A stretch of 10,495 nt of DNA from Flavobacteriaceae bacterium UBA2000. Its GTDB lineage: Bacteria; Bacteroidota; Bacteroidia; Flavobacteriales; Flavobacteriaceae. The stretch is from assembly GCA_002335345.1 (NCBI GenBank), contig DDCS01000007.1:1-10495 (forward strand), given 5' to 3'. Below the pieces are notes generated by a model. It ran no database searches. It saw only the letters and a list, made by a program, of their open reading frames with translations, and was not told where the DNA came from. This document shows, one piece after another, positions 6,508-10,495 of the stretch (positions are counted from its first letter, which is position 1; each line of letters begins with the position of its first letter). The translations under genes were made by a program, and so were the position numbers.

Positions 6508-9500
6508 TTATTCAACAAATAAATAATCTAAACTCATATTGCGAAAGGCCGCATTAAATGCTTTTATTTCTTTATCAATCAGCCCATTTAATTTGTTTAA
6601 TTCCCCCTCAATGGCTTGCGTGAGTTCATTTTTTACGGCGATGTCTTGTTGGGTCGGCGGAAAATCATCCATACCAACCAGGGCATTTAAATGCGCTAAT
6701 TTATTGGTTAACTTGATTGGGAAATTAAGGGGGTCCTGGCCACTGCGATTCTTGGTTTGATAAAGCGCTTCTTCAATTTCAGTGAATTGTTTGCTCAATT
6801 CAGTGGCGTTCTCGACGAGTTCGGCAACCGACGGCGTGTTTTCGTAACGGGATTTAAATTCCTTGAGCTGCCCGTTAATGCCCCGAATCTTTTTAATGCT
6901 CTTATGGGCCTTATCTACGGTCGAATTCACGGAGCTAATAAAATCAAACTGACGTTGCATACCCATTTGATCTGTCTCTGAATTAGGGTCGGCCACGATG
7001 CTAAACGGTCGGCGCATGACTTGATCACCCACTTGAAGGACAACACTGTAATTGCCCGGTACCGCCTTAGGAGCTTCAGTGCTGGCCCACCAAAGAATCA
7101 TGCCATCCAAACGCTCTGCACCCTCGCCTTTAAGATCCCAAACCATCAAATTATGGCCTTTTTTGACTTCGAGCTTGTTCTTTTTGTCTTTGTTGCTAAA
7201 GCGCTTAAGGGTGTCATTATTTAAATTCAAAAAGCTTAGGCTCACTTCAGAGTGTTCAGGATCCGCTAAGGTGAAGTATACCATCACGCCATTGGGGTGA
7301 TTGGTCCCTTGGGTCAAAGAGCCGGATCTCGAGCGCCCCCCTATACGATAAGTGTCTTTTGGTTTGAAAAGAAAATTTTGATTGCCTTTGGCGTTGCGCA
7401 GTTGATGCAATACCGTTAGGTCATCGATCATCCAAAGACTGCGCCCTTGAGTGGCAACAATAAGATCGTTATTTTTGAGCGTTAGATCGGTAATGGGGAC
7501 TTGAGGTAAGTTGAGCTGAAATTTCTGCCATTGAGCACCATCATCAAAAGAGACGTACATACCGGCCTCAGTTCCCGCATAAAGGAGTCCTCGTTGGGTT
7601 AGGTCTTCACGAAGAACACGGGTAAAATGTTCGCTTTCAATGCCCTTGGTAATTCTTTGCCATGAATTTCCATAATCACTGGTTTTATACAAATAAGGCG
7701 TGTAGTCCCCGAGTTTGTATCTGGTGCCTGCGACATAACAGGTCCCTGGTTCATGACGTGAGGGTTCAATACTGTTGACCATCATCCACTGGGGCCAATC
7801 TTTAGGGGTAATATTGGTCCAGCTTTTTCCCCCGTCTTGAGAAATATGCACCAAACCATCATCACTGCCCGTATAAAGCAATCCCTCGACCAAAGGAGAT
7901 TCTGCAGCAGCAAAAATGGTACAGTAGTATTCCACGGAGGTATTGTCCTGAGTAATGGGCCCACCCGAAGAGCCCAGTTTGGTTGGGTCGTTGCGGGTTA
8001 AATCTGGACTGATCAATTGCCATGAAGCGCCCTGATCTGTAGAGGCATGCAGGTGGTTTGATGCCGCGTAAAGTTTATTCGGATTATGGGGTGAAAAGAA
8101 TATGGGGAAATTCCATTGAAAGCGATATTTAAAATCTTCGGCACCGTGCCCCATAGGGTTGTCTGGCCAAACACTCACACTACGAACGGTATTTTTTTGG
8201 TGATTATAGCGGGTTAAAAACCCGTCATAACTTCCGCCATAAACGATGTCGTTATCGGTCGGGTCTACCGCAATATGGGCGCTTTCACCGCCAGCTGTGG
8301 CCTCCCAGTCTTCTTCTGAAATACTCCCCGATTCTGTTCTGTGTCTGATGCGAATGGTAGAGTTGTCCTGCTGCGCCGCATAGATGCGATAAGGAAAAGC
8401 ATCATCAGTGGTCACGCGGTAAAACTGTGCCGTGGGCTGATTGTGATAGGTACTCCAAGTCTCTCCACCATCATAAGTCACTTGTGCGCCTCCATCATCT
8501 CCCATAATCATGCGTTTAGGATCTTCGGGAGCAATCCACAAATCATGATGATCGCCATGGGGCGCATTGCTTGAGGAAAAGGTTTTTCCTCCATCGGTAC
8601 TCTTGTGATAACGCACATTGAGCACATAAACCGTTTCCGGGTCTTGAGTGTCGGCATAAATTCGTGTGTAATACCAGGCCCGCTGACGAAGACTGCGATC
8701 ACTGTTCATGAGTTTCCATGTTTCTCCTGAATCTTCGCTGCGATAAACACCTCCATGTTCTTTGTGCTCTACCATAGCCCAAAGGCGCTCGCTATTACTC
8801 TGGGAAACCGTGACCCCAATAATCCCAAGGGTTCCTTCAGGAAATCCTTTATGGGTTGAAATTTCAGTCCAAGTTTCGCCGTAATCTGTACTTTTCCATA
8901 AGGCCGACCCTGGCCCACCACTGCTCAAACTATAAGGGGTTCGCCGTACATTCCAAGTGGAGGCGTAAAGTACGCGTGGGTTATTGGGGTCAATTACTAG
9001 GTCCGTTGCGCCCGCATTTTCATTGGCAAAAAGCACTTTTTTCCATTGTTTCCCCCCGTCGCTACTTTTGTATACGCCCCGTTCTGTGGTGGGTTTATAC
9101 AAATCGCCAAGGACGGCCGCGTAGACGATGTCATGATCATTGGGATCCACTATAATACGGGGAATATGGCGGCTTTTTGGCAAGCCTGCAAACGCCCATG
9201 ATTTTCCTGCATCTTCACTTTTCCAGAGTCCAAATCCAGAAGAGACATTACCCCGCACGGTTTGTTCTCCCCCTCCCGCATACAATACATTGGGATCGCT
9301 TTTTGACACCGTTATGGCCCCGACCGACCCCCCAAAAAATCCATCGGATATGTTTTCCCAGTGACGCCCGCCGTCATTGGTTTTCCAGACGCCTCCACCG
9401 GTTGCACCGAAATAAAATAAATTGGGTTTTCCCGGAACGCCGGTAACGGCAGCACTTCGCCCCCCGCGAAAAGGGCCAATCTCCCGATAACTCAAGGCGT

Positions 9501-9594
9501 CAAAAAGGGCTGAGTCATAGGTTTGTCCCATAACGGGAAACACACTGGCCAAAAAGATTGTGGCAAAACTGAAAAAACGAATCGTGCGGTTCAT
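6508..9594 (-). CDS. Exported sortilin-like (VPS10/BNR Asp-box) beta-propeller protein
   Basis: The protein has 1028 residues and a Sec signal peptide (basic N-terminus, hydrophobic residues 7-20, likely cleavage after V-M-G or V-M-G-Q near residues 23-24). Eleven Asp-box motifs of the S/T-x-D-x-G-x-x-W/F type occur at about 71-79, 125-133, 176-184, 234-242, 285-293, 331-339, 372-380, 517-525, 584-592, 637-645 and 681-689. These mark turns of beta-propeller blades as in BNR/sialidase-like and sortilin N-terminal (VPS10) domains. Residues 381-516 lack the motif but still look like blade strands. A beta-rich segment follows (about 740-870), then a helical, charged tail (about 880-1028). The only cysteines I find are C558 and C619, which could pair. 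No sialidase active site and no type IX secretion C-terminal domain is recognisable. The substrate is unknown; periplasmic or secreted location is an inference. It is the first gene of the minus-strand block. Confidence 0.92.
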   Translation of the reverse strand: MNRTIRFFSFATIFLASVFPVMGQTYDSALFDALSYREIGPFRGGRSAAVTGVPGKPNLFYFGATGGGVWKTNDGGRHWENISDGFFGGSVGAITVSKSDPNVLYAGGGEQTVRGNVSSGFGLWKSEDAGKSWAFAGLPKSRHIPRIIVDPNDHDIVYAAVLGDLYKPTTERGVYKSSDGGKQWKKVLFANENAGATDLVIDPNNPRVLYASTWNVRRTPYSLSSGGPGSALWKSTDYGETWTEISTHKGFPEGTLGIIGVTVSQSNSERLWAMVEHKEHGGVYRSEDSGETWKLMNSDRSLRQRAWYYTRIYADTQDPETVYVLNVRYHKSTDGGKTFSSSNAPHGDHHDLWIAPEDPKRMIMGDDGGAQVTYDGGETWSTYHNQPTAQFYRVTTDDAFPYRIYAAQQDNSTIRIRHRTESGSISEEDWEATAGGESAHIAVDPTDNDIVYGGSYDGFLTRYNHQKNTVRSVSVWPDNPMGHGAEDFKYRFQWNFPIFFSPHNPNKLYAASNHLHASTDQGASWQLISPDLTRNDPTKLGSSGGPITQDNTSVEYYCTIFAAAESPLVEGLLYTGSDDGLVHISQDGGKSWTNITPKDWPQWMMVNSIEPSRHEPGTCYVAGTRYKLGDYTPYLYKTSDYGNSWQRITKGIESEHFTRVLREDLTQRGLLYAGTEAGMYVSFDDGAQWQKFQLNLPQVPITDLTLKNNDLIVATQGRSLWMIDDLTVLHQLRNAKGNQNFLFKPKDTYRIGGRSRSGSLTQGTNHPNGVMVYFTLADPEHSEVSLSFLNLNNDTLKRFSNKDKKNKLEVKKGHNLMVWDLKGEGAERLDGMILWWASTEAPKAVPGNYSVVLQVGDQVMRRPFSIVADPNSETDQMGMQRQFDFISSVNSTVDKAHKSIKKIRGINGQLKEFKSRYENTPSVAELVENATELSKQFTEIEEALYQTKNRSGQDPLNFPIKLTNKLAHLNALVGMDDFPPTQQDIAVKNELTQAIEGELNKLNGLIDKEIKAFNAAFRNMSLDYLFVE

Positions 9595-9947
9595 TTATTT
9601 TTATTTTTGAATTGAAGACTAAATATAAACAAAATTGGCCGCCACCATCGGCTTTTTGGCTTTTTTCGAGCCTTATTGTGGTGCGAATTTTTGCATAATG
9701 TCCCACAAAATTTTTTATCTGAGCGCCCTTTGAGTGGGGTCTGACAATAAGTGCAATAATGGATCATTGCGCTAAGCTAAATAAGGTCGCTTTTGTGCCC
9801 CAAATCTTAATCGTTTGAATTCTTGAATTTTCCTGTGAATTTAAAAATAGGACCCATAGTCCTCAAGGCCAATTATTTCTTGAAAATTTATTACTTTCGC
9901 TACCTTTTACGGGCCCCTAAATTTTGGCCCAAAAGAATATGGCGATA
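9595..9947. other. Divergent intergenic region between the Asp-box gene and ileS
   Basis: This 353-base A/T-rich stretch holds no convincing gene on either strand. It must contain the start signals for the leftward six-gene block and for rightward ileS. On the ileS side there is a candidate promoter at 9880-9908. On the leftward side no good TTG/TAnnTTTG pair was found; the nearest box-like string, TATATTTA on the minus strand at 9620-9627, lacks an upstream TTG. An imperfect palindrome lies at 9753-9770. No T-box-like leader or terminator hairpin was seen. Confidence 0.7.
9880..9908 (+). promoter_or_regulatory. Candidate Bacteroidota-type promoter for ileS
   Basis: A TTG at 9880-9882 is followed after 18 bases by TACCTTTT at 9901-9908. 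This matches the Bacteroidota pattern (TTG near -33, TAnnTTTG near -7) with one mismatch in the last base. It would place transcription start near 9913-9916, about 30 bases before ileS. A second, overlapping box TACTTTCG at 9892-9899 also has one mismatch but lacks a well-spaced TTG. The assignment is by pattern only. Confidence 0.35.
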
Positions 9948-10495
9948 ATGAGTGTTAAATTCAAGGAATACAAGGGATTAAATTTGCCGGAATGTGCTGA
10001 AAATATACTTGATTTTTGGCGTGAAAAATCTGTGTTTGAACAGAGCATTCAGCAGCGTGCACAAGCCACGCCTTTTGTCTTTTTTGAAGGGCCTCCATCG
10101 GCCAATGGTATGCCAGGAATTCACCATGTGATGGCGCGAACCATCAAAGATATTTTTTGCCGTTACAAAACCCAAAAAGGGTATCGCGTTGATCGTAAGG
10201 CGGGATGGGACACCCACGGATTGCCTATTGAACTTGGTGTTGAAAAAGAATTAGGCATTACCAAAGAGGATATCGGTCAGACTATTTCAGTCGAACAATA
10301 CAATGAAGCTTGTCGCAAAGCCGTCATGCGTTATACCGATGTATGGAATCAATTGACCGAGCGCTCCGGATATTGGGTCGACATGACCCAGCCCTACATC
10401 ACTTACGAGCCAAAATACATGGAGTCCGTCTGGTGGTTGCTCAAACAGATATACGAAAAAGGGCTTTTGTACAAGGGCTACACCATACAGCCCTA
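9948..10495 (+). CDS. ileS: Isoleucyl-tRNA synthetase, type 2 (5' part only)
   Basis: The visible 182 codons encode the N-terminal part of IleRS, which activates isoleucine with ATP and charges tRNA-Ile in the cytoplasm. Family sequence is clear throughout: F-F-E-G-P-P-S-A-N-G (45-54), the class I signature site G57-I-H-H60, then G-W-D-T-H-G-L-P-I-E-L (86-96), and Y-M-E-S-V-W-W-L further on. The class I motif is GXHH rather than the usual HXGH. The overall pattern is the eukaryote-like type 2 enzyme common in Bacteroidota; full-length members are over 1000 residues, so most of the gene is beyond the right edge. I chose the ATG at 9948 because M-S-V-K-F-K-E-Y aligns with the usual family start; the in-frame ATG at 9939 would add three residues (M-A-I) and cannot be excluded. 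There is no Shine-Dalgarno. It is divergent from the rest of the window. Confidence 0.95.
   Translation, partial: MSVKFKEYKGLNLPECAENILDFWREKSVFEQSIQQRAQATPFVFFEGPPSANGMPGIHHVMARTIKDIFCRYKTQKGYRVDRKAGWDTHGLPIELGVEKELGITKEDIGQTISVEQYNEACRKAVMRYTDVWNQLTERSGYWVDMTQPYITYEPKYMESVWWLLKQIYEKGLLYKGYTIQP

Noticed and set aside
9620..9637. Minus-strand strings TATATTTA and CAATTTTG as a promoter box for the six-gene block
   Set aside because: Each has one mismatch to TAnnTTTG and neither has a TTG at the right distance upstream.
9515..9706. 63-codon minus-strand open frame overlapping the start of the Asp-box gene
   Set aside because: It overlaps the signal-peptide region of a strongly supported gene in another frame and resembles no family I know.
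9595..9947. T-box or other leader riboswitch upstream of ileS
   Set aside because: No stem-specifier layout or antiterminator hairpin is visible, the candidate promoter leaves a leader of only about 30 bases, and T-boxes are not typical of Bacteroidota.
9978..10217. 79-codon minus-strand open frame
   Set aside because: It lies entirely antisense to conserved ileS coding sequence.

Overview
The window looks like a chromosomal segment of a Bacteroidota bacterium, probably a marine or aquatic flavobacterium-like lineage. This rests on four things: the gene families present (VCBS/ASPIC lipoprotein, lipoprotein-type vanadium haloperoxidase homologue, sortilin-like Asp-box protein, HemJ/CopD membrane protein, eukaryote-like IleRS); lipoprotein signals with acidic residues just after the cysteine; translation starts preceded by A/T-rich sequence with no Shine-Dalgarno; and a possible TTG-N18-TAnnTTTn promoter in front of ileS. 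The genus cannot be fixed from the sequence.

Layout. Six genes fill positions 1-9594, all on the minus strand and separated by only 3 to 68 bases. In transcription order they are: a 1028-aa exported Asp-box beta-propeller protein (9594 to 6508); a 168-aa HemJ/CopD-like membrane protein (6462 to 5956); a 485-aa membrane sensor histidine kinase of NtrY-like type (5945 to 4488); a 261-aa enoyl-CoA hydratase (4445 to 3660); a 435-aa lipoprotein of the vanadium-dependent haloperoxidase/PAP2 superfamily (3591 to 2284); and, 3 bases later, a large FG-GAP/VCBS lipoprotein with an ASPIC/UnbV domain (2280 to beyond position 1; 760 residues visible). A 353-base non-coding stretch (9595-9947) separates this block from the divergent ileS gene, whose first 182 codons run off the right edge.

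How they may work together. The close spacing suggests one or two transcripts. The firmest pairing is the haloperoxidase-like enzyme with the VCBS lipoprotein: both carry lipoprotein signal peptides and the 3-base gap favours translational coupling, so they probably act together at the cell envelope or surface. The HemJ-like protein, kinase and enoyl-CoA hydratase look like a tightly packed group of unrelated functions. No response regulator for the kinase lies in the window.

Points worth a second look: the haloperoxidase/VCBS pair and its altered third catalytic block; a C8 tract just before that enzyme's catalytic S-G-H motif; a base-composition step inside the VCBS gene at a domain boundary; and the GXHH form of the class I signature motif in IleRS. 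I saw no RNA genes, insertion sequences, CRISPR arrays or phage genes.
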